From NCBI GenBank assembly GCA_017461725.1, contig JAFTXG010000007.1, positions 62,001-126,000 on the forward strand: a DNA stretch of 64,000 nt. The letters run 5' to 3'. Of this stretch, positions 26,440 through 34,873 are shown piece after piece. Origin of the DNA: Lachnospiraceae bacterium. Lineage in GTDB: Bacteria; Bacillota; Clostridia; Lachnospirales; Lachnospiraceae. The notes beneath the pieces are model-generated. The model made no database searches and had not been told where the DNA came from. It saw nothing but the letters and a program-made list of their open reading frames with translations. A program made the translations under genes and the position numbers. Position 1 is the stretch's first letter. Every line of letters begins with the position of its first letter.

Positions 26440-27258
26440 CTACCACTTCCTGACGGATTTCTTGTGAAACCTCAAATACAACCATTCAGGCATAATGCCT
26501 TTAATTAAATGCTTAAGAAAATCAATTACTACATAACCATACATATACCACGGAAAATGAAACAATTTAAAACCAATATAAGTTACATACACGCCATTCA
26601 TCCTAGATTTCAAACTTCTACGCCGAGTAGCCGCTTGATTGTCACGCATTTTATACAATGGCTCATCCCAGTTATACCCAACAAACCCCTCTGCATACAG
26701 CTTATACCACAGGTTCACGTCCTCAAATCGGAGCATCCGAGCATCTTCTGTATATCCTCCAACAGTCAAATATGCTTCTCGACGAATCATACAGGGAGCA
26801 TGACAGTGAACCGGGCTATGTTTGATAAAGTCACGCTTGGTCGGCTTTTCAATGGTATAACACCGTCCCCAGTCACCTCCCTCATCAAAGAAAATCATAG
26901 GTGTACTAACTATTGCATATTCGGGATGCTCATCCAGAAAAGCAACTTCCTTTTCAAATCGGTGGGGGAGGGAAATGTCATCGCCGTCCATGCGGGCAAC
27001 ATAATCACCCATAGCCACCTCCAGACAACGGTTCAGCGTATGGTTCAACCCCATGTTATGCTCGTTCTGTAGAAGAACAATTTTCTCAGGAAATCTCTGC
27101 TGATATGCTTTCGCAATTTTGTATGTATCATCCTTAGAGCCGTCTTCGCATAGTATCAACTGCCAATCAGTAAAGGTTTGTGCCAGAATTGAATCAATCG
27201 CCTCCGGCAAAGTAGGGGCACAATTGTAAATCCCCATAATAATTGAAACTTTGGCCAT
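26440..27258 (-). CDS. GT2 family glycosyltransferase, short form
   Basis: A 272-aa GT-A transferase of the shorter subgroup related to WcaA/SpsA: VSIIMGIYNCAPTLPEAI, LCEDGSKDDTYKIA, HNMGLNHTLNRCLEVA and the metal motif MDGDDISLPHRF near residue 95. HAPCMIRREAYLTVGGY and RFEDVNLWYKLY follow as the acceptor-side motif. The C-terminal end is aromatic and basic and may touch the membrane. AAGGAGG precedes the ATG. Confidence 0.88.
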   Translation of the reverse strand: MAKVSIIMGIYNCAPTLPEAIDSILAQTFTDWQLILCEDGSKDDTYKIAKAYQQRFPEKIVLLQNEHNMGLNHTLNRCLEVAMGDYVARMDGDDISLPHRFEKEVAFLDEHPEYAIVSTPMIFFDEGGDWGRCYTIEKPTKRDFIKHSPVHCHAPCMIRREAYLTVGGYTEDARMLRFEDVNLWYKLYAEGFVGYNWDEPLYKMRDNQAATRRRSLKSRMNGVYVTYIGFKLFHFPWYMYGYVVIDFLKHLIKGIMPEWLYLRFHKKSVRKW

Positions 27259-27269
27259 AGTGTGCCTCC

Positions 27270-28334
27270 TTAAGCGGCCACACGGGACCGCAGATAATTG
27301 ATAATTTGCAACATTATCGCCAGTAGAAATACCGCTTTTTTCTTACACAACAGAAAGAATACTTTCCATTTTACTCCGCAATAAGAAATATCCAGCTGGG
27401 CGAATGCCTCCCGGTACAAAGGCTTATCAAGGATTAAACGGAGCTTTTTGGTCTTTTGCCAAAGGCTTTCCCTGCTTCCTACCTCATTCAGCCCAAGACC
27501 GATCATACCACAGGCCACACGGTTCAGAAACGGTGTTTGGTATTCTTCTTTTCTTCCAGAACCATCGATATATTCTTGAACCACGCTATACATCACATCC
27601 CATTTGTCAATCAAATCTGGCTTGTGCTGAGTAGTAATAGATTGAATGTTCGTTTTGCGATAATGATAAAAGCAACGGTTAATATAGCTAATCCTGCATC
27701 CCTCAAGGGCATAAAGATTAAAAATCGTATCCTCTGAAGTTCCGACAACTCGTTCACTGACAATCCTTCCTTTCCTGGCAAATTCAGTGCGATAAAGCTT
27801 CATGCACATAGATGAGAGAAAATCAACTCGCTGTGGCTCCCGTAATTCCGCTCCTTTCAATCCCACAATCCGACGGTGAATCTTTTCTTCAGCACGAACT
27901 ACATCGCAAGAAAAATCATGCTCAAACAGTGGAGTGATAATTCTTTTTCCAGGATATTCTCGAATATAACCAAACATCACACAGTCAACATTATCTCGCT
28001 GTGCAATTTCAACACAACAAGCTACAGTGTCTAACTCGACCCAGTCATCACTATCAACAAACATAATGTAATCACCGGTTGCATTTTTAATCCCCACTTC
28101 CCTCGCGAAAGAAGCTCCACCATTCTCCTTGTGAATAACCCGAACGCGCTTATCATGAGCAGCATAGGAATCACAAAGTGCTGGGCATTCATCCGGACTA
28201 CCATCATCAACCAGGAGAATTTCTATATGATAATAAGTTTGAGCAAGAAGGCTTTGGATACATTGCTCTAAATATTCCTTGGTTTTATAAACTGGTATTA
28301 CAATTGATACTAACACAGTATTTGTCATGCTCAT
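27270..28334 (-). CDS. GT2 family glycosyltransferase
   Basis: A 354-aa GT-A transferase with SIVIPVYKTKEYLEQC, LVDDGSPDECPALCDSY, NGGASFAREVGIKNA and FVDSDDWVE near residue 96. The acceptor part contains GTSEDTIFNLYALEG, and a C-terminal hydrophobic patch (FLLAIMLQIINYL) may tether it to the membrane. The start at 28334 has AGGATG upstream; the ATG two codons later is equally possible. It is the second gene of the operon, after the polymerase. Confidence 0.88.
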   Translation of the reverse strand: MSMTNTVLVSIVIPVYKTKEYLEQCIQSLLAQTYYHIEILLVDDGSPDECPALCDSYAAHDKRVRVIHKENGGASFAREVGIKNATGDYIMFVDSDDWVELDTVACCVEIAQRDNVDCVMFGYIREYPGKRIITPLFEHDFSCDVVRAEEKIHRRIVGLKGAELREPQRVDFLSSMCMKLYRTEFARKGRIVSERVVGTSEDTIFNLYALEGCRISYINRCFYHYRKTNIQSITTQHKPDLIDKWDVMYSVVQEYIDGSGRKEEYQTPFLNRVACGMIGLGLNEVGSRESLWQKTKKLRLILDKPLYREAFAQLDISYCGVKWKVFFLLCKKKAVFLLAIMLQIINYLRSRVAA

Positions 28335-28341
28335 TGTGTAT

Positions 28342-29475
28342 TCATCCTAATGTTAAAAATCCAAAGTTAAAAGACTGGCCGTAGGCAACGGCAACTTGAT
28401 AATAATTATACGCTAAGTAAAAGGCAATAAGTGAAAACATTACAATCCTTGCGGATTGTTTTTCAAATATATGATTCACTTCCCACGGCAAAAGGATGTA
28501 ATTATATATAGAAAAATAAATTGGAAGTCTACCTATTAAAATTGCACTGGTAAACATTGACACAACATAAATTCCCATAGAAACTGCAGACATATTTACA
28601 CAGAAATTAATAATCGGATCATTTTCTGCTCTAATTAATTTCAAACCTACCAATGCCAAGAGTACAGGCACACTATATACTAAAACACGCATTATGCTCG
28701 TGCCGCTATCCATCGTCTCTACAAACTCATCCGTAATACTGTCATACTGAGTTTCACTCATCAAATCCATAATGACATCATTCAATGTTCCGGTTTGTGC
28801 TAAGGTAAATACAACAAACACTATAACCACAATAAATACCCCCACTCGCTTATTAAGCGCTATTCCATGCGTAATAAGCAGGCATGGGACAACTATCAAC
28901 ACTGACATATGAAGTGTTGACGCAATGAATAGTGGAAGAAATAATTTTTTATACTTTTTTTCAATAATTGCAGGTGTGCACAAAAGCAAGATAGAAACCG
29001 CCATAAACTGACGCATACCATTGAACATCCATTGGTAGTATTCAAATCCTGCAACAAACAAAAAAACACTAAGGGGATATGAACAGGAATATTTCCGATA
29101 AGTTAATACAACTGCAAAGGATACAAAAATTGCGATTGCTATTACCATCTGGCGAAATGTACCCCCCATACTTTTAATGACCAATTCCAAAAGAGGATAT
29201 CCTTTATCTCGCTGTGCAGAAACCATAACATCAGAAATTGCACTCAAATCGGAAGGTATTTCTTGAAACATCAACGAATATGTTCCCGTATCACCTTCCC
29301 AAGTACCACGTTGCGCAGAGCAAATCGTAATAGGAATAAAAATCAAAATAGCCCAAAACCAAGCTGTACGCCATTCATACTTTCCATGAACTAACTCCCT
29401 TCGCTTGCCACTACATATATTACATAATAGCGTCATTATTCCTACCCAAATTATGAACGCCCAGTTATTTGCCAT
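28342..29475 (-). CDS. EpsG-family membrane protein, putative EPS polymerase
   Basis: A 377-aa integral membrane protein with about ten hydrophobic segments. The family motifs are visible: QRGTWEGDTGTYSLMF near residue 60, WMFNGMRQFMAVSILL near 150 and STLHMSVLIVVPCLL near 187. EpsG proteins are thought to polymerise repeat units outside the membrane, like Wzy. It is the first gene after the promoter at 29541-29569. A polymerase beside a Wzm/Wzt-type exporter, with no Wzx flippase in view, is an unusual combination. Confidence 0.82.
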   Translation of the reverse strand: MANNWAFIIWVGIMTLLCNICSGKRRELVHGKYEWRTAWFWAILIFIPITICSAQRGTWEGDTGTYSLMFQEIPSDLSAISDVMVSAQRDKGYPLLELVIKSMGGTFRQMVIAIAIFVSFAVVLTYRKYSCSYPLSVFLFVAGFEYYQWMFNGMRQFMAVSILLLCTPAIIEKKYKKLFLPLFIASTLHMSVLIVVPCLLITHGIALNKRVGVFIVVIVFVVFTLAQTGTLNDVIMDLMSETQYDSITDEFVETMDSGTSIMRVLVYSVPVLLALVGLKLIRAENDPIINFCVNMSAVSMGIYVVSMFTSAILIGRLPIYFSIYNYILLPWEVNHIFEKQSARIVMFSLIAFYLAYNYYQVAVAYGQSFNFGFLTLG

Positions 29476-29509
29476 CTAAATAAATCCCCTTGCATTGCAT
29501 CAGAGTGAT

Positions 29510-29531
29510 AAAAGGGTATCTATCCCCTTTT
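29510..29531 (-). promoter_or_regulatory. Hairpin in the leader of the EPS operon
   Basis: A 7-bp inverted repeat (AAAAGGG / CCCTTTT, loop of 8) lies about 10 nt after the -10 box, so it would be near the 5' end of the transcript. It could stabilise the mRNA or be an operator; there is no U-tract for termination. Confidence 0.45.
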
Positions 29532-29540
29532 AATTCTTAT

Positions 29541-29569
29541 ATTATATAATGTTTCGCCCGAATTGTAAA
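29541..29569 (-). promoter_or_regulatory. Sigma-A promoter of the glycosyltransferase operon
   Basis: On the minus strand, TTTACA (29564-29569), 17 bp and a perfect TATAAT (29541-29546) lie about 65 bp before the polymerase gene. No other equally good promoter was seen in the next 22 kb on this strand, so one transcript may cover most of the locus. Confidence 0.82.
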
Positions 29570-29817
29570 CCGCCAATTCGTCGGTATCGCTGACACGCCC
29601 TCCAGTCCAAACAGCACACTATACAATCCTATATTTTTAAGCCGGTGTATTTTTTCGATATTTTTACCGTCCTTTGCAAATCCAAATCCTACGTTTTGCA
29701 GAGTTTTTCTGGTATTTGTGCAATAATGGTTGCACTAGTAACCGAAATTTCTTATGATCTTGGCAACGCTTATATCATCATTCACACGAAAATGTTTACG
29801 TAGAAATCAGCAATGGC
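29570..29817. other. Non-coding stretch between the EPS locus and the catabolic region
   Basis: About 250 bp without a credible gene, AT-rich and with scattered T-tracts. It separates the promoter of the EPS operon from the terminator of the amidohydrolase gene. No repeat or structured RNA was recognised. Confidence 0.4.
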
Positions 29818-29846
29818 ATAAAAAGCACCCGACAGGGTGCTTTCTT
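29818..29846 (-). terminator. Rho-independent terminator after the amidohydrolase gene
   Basis: A perfect 9-bp stem (AAAGCACCC / GGGTGCTTT, loop of 4) starts a few bases after the amidohydrolase stop. On the minus strand it runs into a T-rich stretch; it could also work on the other strand. Confidence 0.85.
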
Positions 29847-29850
29847 CATC

Positions 29851-30987
29851 TTATACTATCTTTCCGTTAATAAACACCGTCTCCGCCTTCACCCGCATGT
29901 CCATCGGACAGCCTTTTGCGATCACCAGATCCGCATCCTTTCCGACCTCGATGGAGCCCACACGGTCCTCGATCTCCAGATGCTTCGCCGGATTGATGGT
30001 AATGGTTTTCAGCGCCTCGAACTCGTCCAGCCCCTCTCTCATCAAAAGACCTGCCACCAACGGCAGATACTCCTCCGCCACGATGGGTGAGTCGGTCATC
30101 ACTGATACCTGACATCCTGCTTTCACCAGCTTTACGGCTGCAGAAGGGTGACCGTTGAAGTTCTCTGTCTTCTTCGTCTGGTACAGGTAGGGGCCGCAAA
30201 CCACGGGATAGCCCTCCTTCGCCAGAACATCAGCGATGGACCCGCCGTCGGAGACATGCTCCAGTGTCAGGCGCACATCACATTCCTTCGCCACGCGAAT
30301 CGCGGTGAAGATATCGTCCTTGCGGTGCGCATGGGCCTTCATGGGGATTTCCTTGCGGATCACCGGAAGCATCGCCTCCATCGCCGCATCATATCGGGGC
30401 ATCTTTGCCGGGTCGCCGTTCGCCAGCTGCTTTAACTGCTCATACTCCTTCGCCTTCATGATGGTCTTGCGGATCGTGGCCGCGATGGTCATACGGGTGG
30501 TCAGCTTGTCCTGCAGCGCACGCTTCGGATTCTCACCGAAGGCCATCTTCATGGCCACCGGATTTTTCACCACCATATCGTCCACCCGGTCTCCGTAGGT
30601 TTTCATGGCCAGATGGGTACCTGCGATACAGCCCACACTTCCCGGTCCAACGCAGACACAGGTCACTCCGGCGCGGGCTCCCGCCAGAAAGGAGGGCTCC
30701 TCCGGGTTAATACAGTCGATACCGCGCTGATCCGGCGTACAGCGGTCGTACTTCTCCACATCGTCCTTGCTCACATCACCGGCATAGCCAAACATACCGA
30801 TGTGGGTATGGGCATCGATAAAGCCGGGATAAATATCTTTTCCGGCCGCGTCAAACACCTCCGCTCCGGCGGGAATCTCGATATTTTTCTCAATTTCGAT
30901 GATTTTTCCGTCCTTCACCAGAATATCCGCCACAAAGGGCTCAGGGTCAATCGCATTGTGAATTCGTCCGTTTTTGATCAGCAGCAT
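29851..30987 (-). CDS. Amidohydrolase-family metal-dependent hydrolase
   Basis: A 378-aa composite-domain amidohydrolase (imidazolonepropionase/atrazine-chlorohydrolase-like group). It has the metal motif GFIDAHTHIGMFG (about 57-69), a central MKAHAHRKDD, LEHVSDG and MTDSP, and the ending NPAKHLEIEDRVGSIEVGKDADLVI. Such enzymes hydrolyse C-N bonds of cyclic or amide compounds in the cytoplasm; the substrate is not evident. It is a single gene between its own terminator and the DUF4143 ATPase gene. AAAGGAG precedes the ATG. Confidence 0.85.
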   Translation of the reverse strand: MLLIKNGRIHNAIDPEPFVADILVKDGKIIEIEKNIEIPAGAEVFDAAGKDIYPGFIDAHTHIGMFGYAGDVSKDDVEKYDRCTPDQRGIDCINPEEPSFLAGARAGVTCVCVGPGSVGCIAGTHLAMKTYGDRVDDMVVKNPVAMKMAFGENPKRALQDKLTTRMTIAATIRKTIMKAKEYEQLKQLANGDPAKMPRYDAAMEAMLPVIRKEIPMKAHAHRKDDIFTAIRVAKECDVRLTLEHVSDGGSIADVLAKEGYPVVCGPYLYQTKKTENFNGHPSAAVKLVKAGCQVSVMTDSPIVAEEYLPLVAGLLMREGLDEFEALKTITINPAKHLEIEDRVGSIEVGKDADLVIAKGCPMDMRVKAETVFINGKIV

Positions 30988-31023
30988 GGTTTGGTCTCCT
31001 TTCGGGATTTATCTGTTCGTCGT

Positions 31024-32313
31024 TTATAAACCACAAACCGCATAGAGCGGTATATTCGTAACCCAATCGTCTTGACGATGATTCATCATAGACACACGCA
31101 CCGCATATTCCGGTGTAAACTTCTGATAATATGCTTTCAAACTTCTCGCCTGCAGATTTGTCTCCGCTTTTACTTCCACCGGAACGATATTTTTCCCTTT
31201 CTGAAGCATGAAATCAATCTCATACCGACCGGATTCAGATACATAATAGTAGGGCGTATACTCCGTTTCCGCAATCAATTCCTGAAGTACATACTGTTCA
31301 GTCAAGGCTCCCTTAAACTCAGTGAATATCTCATTTCCCTCAAGAATCGATGCTGCATCCAGCTCACTCAATGCGCCCAGTAAGCCTACATCCAAAAGGT
31401 ACAATTTGAACGCGCTGAAATCGATATATGCCTTCAAGGGGACTGCCGGCTTGCTTACACGATATACCTTCTTAATCAGCCCGCAATCCAACAACCACTC
31501 TATCGCAATCTCGTAATCCTTCATCCTGGCCCCGGTCTTTATCTGGCCGAAGAAAAACTTTTTATTTTCTTTTGCAAGCTGCATCGGGATCGAATTCCAC
31601 ACCATGCGGATCCTCGCCAGCTCGCTCGTCTCTATATGTTTGCCAAAATCATTTTCATACTGTGCCAATAGCGACTTCTGAATATTCCGCACCTCTGTAT
31701 AATCTTTGTGTTCGCTGAAAAAGGCAACCGCTTCCGGCATACCGCCCACATAATAGTAATTTTTTAACCAAAAAGTATACTTATCCTGTGAATCACGGAT
31801 CAGCTGAGAGTCATTCCGATCCAGCAAATACGCCAGCGTCGTCTCCCCCATCGCCTCTAAAAACTCTTTGAAACTCATGGGATGTAATTCCAGAGAATCC
31901 ACCTTTCCCACCGGAAAAGACACCCCTCTGTGAATTGCTACGCCCAGCAGAGAGCCTGCCGCTATAACCGCATACTCCGGCGCATTCTCACAAAAATACT
32001 TCAGGGACTCAATCGCCCGCGGAGCCTCCTGTATTTCATCAAGAATAATCAACGTATCACCGGGAGTCACCTCCACTCTGGTCTCAATATTTATGTTCAT
32101 GATAATTCGGTTAATATCATAATCATCGTCAAATACTTTTTTCATGCGTTGATTATTATAAAAAGTAACATATGCAACTTTTGAGAACTGGGTACGGCCA
32201 AACTCTTTCATCAACCATGTCTTTCCAACCTGTCTGGCACCTTTTAAGATCAAAGGTTTTCGGTTTGGCTTGTTCTTCCAATCAATAAGCTGCTGCATCG
32301 CATGTCGATTCAT
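31024..32313 (-). CDS. AAA ATPase with C-terminal DUF4143 domain
   Basis: A 429-aa protein of the AAA_14-DUF4143 family. Walker A is LKGARQVGKTWLMKEFG (about residues 22-38) and Walker B is LIILDEIQEAPRAI (about 92). The C-terminal DUF4143 part (about 195-400) has the nuclease-like ending YYVSESGRYEIDFMLQKGKNIVPVEVKAE. The family is widespread in Clostridia and Bacteroidetes and its role is unsettled. The ATG at 32313 lies 8 nt after AGGAGG; two earlier starts are too close to that site. No functional link to its neighbours is evident. Confidence 0.88.
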   Translation of the reverse strand: MNRHAMQQLIDWKNKPNRKPLILKGARQVGKTWLMKEFGRTQFSKVAYVTFYNNQRMKKVFDDDYDINRIIMNINIETRVEVTPGDTLIILDEIQEAPRAIESLKYFCENAPEYAVIAAGSLLGVAIHRGVSFPVGKVDSLELHPMSFKEFLEAMGETTLAYLLDRNDSQLIRDSQDKYTFWLKNYYYVGGMPEAVAFFSEHKDYTEVRNIQKSLLAQYENDFGKHIETSELARIRMVWNSIPMQLAKENKKFFFGQIKTGARMKDYEIAIEWLLDCGLIKKVYRVSKPAVPLKAYIDFSAFKLYLLDVGLLGALSELDAASILEGNEIFTEFKGALTEQYVLQELIAETEYTPYYYVSESGRYEIDFMLQKGKNIVPVEVKAETNLQARSLKAYYQKFTPEYAVRVSMMNHRQDDWVTNIPLYAVCGL

Positions 32314-32369
32314 CCACATCACCTCCTGCGGCTTCTTCTCCTATTATATATCCTCCCCATATTTTTATC

Positions 32370-32492
32370 AACATTTTTTCGACGCACTTTTTGCCCTTTT
32401 AATACATTTTTTCGACGCACTTTTCATTCTTTTGATACACTTTTTCGACGCACTTTTTGTCCTTTTGATACACTTTTTCGACGCACTTTTGG
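32370..32492. repeat. Four tandem copies of a 33-bp unit
   Basis: The core TTTTCGACGCACTTTT recurs with its TTCGACGCAC at 32378, 32411, 32444 and 32477, exactly 33 bp apart, joined by variable T-rich linkers. It lies between the start of the DUF4143 gene and the terminator of the dehydrogenase gene. The unit length is a multiple of three and one plus-strand frame is open through the array, but that frame overlaps a terminator and a gene start, so it is probably not coding. Confidence 0.9.
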
Positions 32493-32578
32493 CACGTCTA
32501 TCACATTTATTTTCTCATTTTGGGCGTAATTCGTTTAATTACGAATTGTACTTTGACCATTTGTTCCGAAAGATAAAA

Positions 32579-32604
32579 TATCCCGGCAGTTTCCTGCCGG
32601 GATA
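32579..32604 (-). terminator. Terminator after the Gfo/Idh/MocA dehydrogenase gene
   Basis: A perfect 11-bp stem (TATCCCGGCAG / CTGCCGGGATA, loop TTTC) followed on the minus strand by ATTTTATC lies 100 bp after the dehydrogenase stop and closes the importer/dehydrogenase operon. Confidence 0.82.
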
Positions 32605-32704
32605 CCCATTATTTTATTCAGCTTCGTTTATTCTCTGAGTTTCCGATCTGTTATCTTCGGACCATCGCCCTCAGTTTTTTGGATCACTGTTTTCCGCGTT
32701 CCGA

Positions 32705-33772
32705 TTAGTCCTCAAATACAACCTCTCTGTGAGCCTCGGAGGAATCATATACGCCCTGCATGATCTTGGAGGTCAGGATAGCGTAGTCGATGTGGGACTG
32801 GATCTTCTCGCCGGTCTGTGCACACTTAACGAATGCATCGATCTCTGCGTTCCAACGATCCTTAGCGTGTACCTCGGGCTTGCACTCGATGAATGCGCCG
32901 TGGTCTACGGTGTAGAAGGTGAAGTCCTTGTTGAAGTACAGACGGCAGCCACCCTTGGTTCCCATGAAGTCTACGAACTCTTCCTGCTCATCGATGTTCT
33001 GAGCCCATGCACCGTTGATGGTGATTACGGGGCCTTCGGTACGGATGATTGCGCAGCAGGAGTCGTCTACATCGTAGGTTCCGTCATACTTGGGCGGGCC
33101 TGCCCACATGTTACGGTAGGAGTAACCCTCCATGTCCTTGCCCAGCTTACAGAAAGTCTCGCCGGAAACGGTCAGAGGCTTGGGATCGCCGGTGCAGTAC
33201 ATGATCAGGTCGATGTAATGTACACCCCAGTCGATCAGGTTTCCGCCGCCTGCGATAGCCTTGGTGGTGAAAGCGCCGCCCAGTCCGGGGATGCTTCTGT
33301 GTGCACGGAAGCTTGCGTATACATGATATACCTCACCGAGGCGTCCTTCCTCGATGTACTTCTTGATCAGGTTGATGTGACCCTCGAAACGGTTAACCAC
33401 ACCAATGTTCAGAACCTTGCCGGACTCCTTCTGAGCCTTCTGCATCTCAAGAGCCTCTGCGTAGTTGATCGCTGCGGGCTTCTCGCACAGAACGTGCTTG
33501 CCAGCCTTCAGTGCTGCGATGGAGATCTGGGAATGTGCCAGGTTGGGGGTACAGATATCAACTGCCACGATCTCGGGATCAGCCAGTACCTCGCGGTAAT
33601 CTACAACAGCCTTAGCGCCGTTGCCCCAGTCTGCAGCTGCCTTCTCTGCTCTCTCGGGAATGATATCACAGAAGTAAACCATCTCTACATCGGGGTTTAC
33701 CTTGTAGCAGGGAATGTGATGCTTGGTTGCGATAGCACCGCAACCGATAACGGCCATTTTTACTTTACTCAT
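32705..33772 (-). CDS. Gfo/Idh/MocA-family NAD(P)-dependent sugar oxidoreductase
   Basis: A 355-aa oxidoreductase. The Rossmann domain starts KMAVIGCGAIATKHHIP and has VDICTPNLAHSQI and HVLCEKPAA, where the lysine of EKP is catalytic. The C-terminal sheet domain has GGGNLIDWGVHYIDLIMY, with the His-x3-Asp motif. Enzymes of this type oxidise a hydroxyl of a sugar or glycoside. The open frame extends 27 codons upstream, but AAGGAG precedes the ATG at 33772. It is the last gene of the operon with the FAD enzyme, an isomerase and the LplBC-type importer. Confidence 0.88.
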   Translation of the reverse strand: MSKVKMAVIGCGAIATKHHIPCYKVNPDVEMVYFCDIIPERAEKAAADWGNGAKAVVDYREVLADPEIVAVDICTPNLAHSQISIAALKAGKHVLCEKPAAINYAEALEMQKAQKESGKVLNIGVVNRFEGHINLIKKYIEEGRLGEVYHVYASFRAHRSIPGLGGAFTTKAIAGGGNLIDWGVHYIDLIMYCTGDPKPLTVSGETFCKLGKDMEGYSYRNMWAGPPKYDGTYDVDDSCCAIIRTEGPVITINGAWAQNIDEQEEFVDFMGTKGGCRLYFNKDFTFYTVDHGAFIECKPEVHAKDRWNAEIDAFVKCAQTGEKIQSHIDYAILTSKIMQGVYDSSEAHREVVFED

Positions 33773-33799
33773 TTTGCTTGTTCTCCTTATATTTTGTTC

Positions 33800-33944
33800 G
33801 AAAGCCGATTGCTTCGAGCTGCGCTCTCCCGCAATCGTCGTCACAATTCGCAATCCGAGCTATCCCTCTGCTTGCTCATTGTGTCTTGCCCGCCAAATGC
33901 CCGAACAAGTTCGCACTTCGTTCGGTCACTTGTCGGAGCTTTCT
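33800..33944. repeat. MITE-like intergenic element, copy A
   Basis: A spacer of about 145 bp between the dehydrogenase and isomerase genes. It begins GAAAGCCGATTGCTTCG and ends TCGGAGCTTTC, so its ends are imperfect inverted repeats. Its first 65 bp resemble the spacers at 36482 and 45890 (shared GAAAG-CGATTGCT and ATTCGCAATCCGAGCT). No open frame is evident. Confidence 0.55.
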
Positions 33945-33945
33945 A

Positions 33946-34761
33946 TCAATTCTCAGCCTTAACCTTGTTCAGGTACTTAACTGCCATCTCGATGTCAGCT
34001 GCGGGGTTAGCGCCGCACTCACGCTCGATGGTCAGGAATCCGCGGTATCCGATCTCCTCAAGAGCTGCCAGATACTTGGGGAAATCCACATGACCCTGTC
34101 CCAGAGGAACTTCCTGGAAAGGCTTCTCCAGAGTGGGATCATTGAATCTCAGGCCGTCCTTAGCGTGGGTATGTACGATGTAATCCTTCAGGGTGTAAAC
34201 AGCCTGTACGGGATCATCATCCATAACCATCTTCAGGTTAGCGGGGTCCATGTTAACTGCCATACCCTTTTTGGATCCGAGGGAATCCAGGAACTCGCGA
34301 AGAACAACAGCGGTCTCGGGACCGGTCTCAATTGCGAAGCTGGAGCCGATGCTGTCTGCATACTCGCCCAGGCCGCCGCAAGCGTCCTGCATGATCTTGT
34401 AAGTAGGATCATTCTTATCCTCGGGAACAGTACCGATGTGAGTGGTAACGATATCTGCCTCGAAGTACTTAGCCAGATCCAGAACTCTTCTGGATCTCTC
34501 GATCTGCAGAGGGTTGGTCTCAGGATTAGAGAAACCCAGCTTGAAGTCGCCGCAGATAGCGGAAACCATCAGACCGTTGTCCTTGATAATCTTGAGCAGT
34601 TCTTTGATCTTAGCCTCATTCAGGTCCTCATAGTAAGTCACGGTAGGCTTAGACATATAAATCTGAAGACCCTGAGCGCCAACTGCTGCAGCCTTCTCAA
34701 CAGCCTCTCTGAAGGGAAGCTTGAAAGACTCTAACATTGCACCAACAGGAAAATTATACAT
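33946..34761 (-). CDS. Sugar phosphate isomerase/epimerase (xylose-isomerase-like TIM barrel)
   Basis: A 271-aa AP_endonuc_2-type TIM barrel. Metal and substrate residues are expected in VTTHIGTV, IETGPETAV, VNMDPANL and VHTHAKDG, with the end GFLTIERECGANP. It starts MYNFPVGAMLESF, nearly identical to the paralogue at 44061-44912. AAGGAG precedes the ATG at 34761; the longer frame has no such site. Beside a Gfo/Idh/MocA enzyme it may isomerise or cleave a keto-sugar intermediate; this is inferred from neighbours. Confidence 0.87.
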   Translation of the reverse strand: MYNFPVGAMLESFKLPFREAVEKAAAVGAQGLQIYMSKPTVTYYEDLNEAKIKELLKIIKDNGLMVSAICGDFKLGFSNPETNPLQIERSRRVLDLAKYFEADIVTTHIGTVPEDKNDPTYKIMQDACGGLGEYADSIGSSFAIETGPETAVVLREFLDSLGSKKGMAVNMDPANLKMVMDDDPVQAVYTLKDYIVHTHAKDGLRFNDPTLEKPFQEVPLGQGHVDFPKYLAALEEIGYRGFLTIERECGANPAADIEMAVKYLNKVKAEN

Positions 34762-34873
34762 TTTATGTTCTCCTTCCATTACTTGGAAAATATATATCTC
34801 GCATAGTATACCATGCGTTGATACCTTATTCAACAACCAAATCCCAGCGTAGGATCTGTCATGTAACCGTTTT

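Noticed and set aside
32370-32492. CRISPR array
   Set aside because: Only four units, with related T-rich linkers rather than unique spacers, and no cas genes in the window.
32270-32638. A plus-strand frame through the 33-bp repeats with FFDAL-type 11-residue repeats
   Set aside because: It overlaps the start of the DUF4143 gene and a terminator and has no ribosome site; the repeat period just happens to be a multiple of three.
32729-34093. A 454-codon plus-strand frame opposite the dehydrogenase and isomerase genes
   Set aside because: It lies antisense to two well-supported genes, has no ribosome site and no recognisable domain; it results from their biased codon use.
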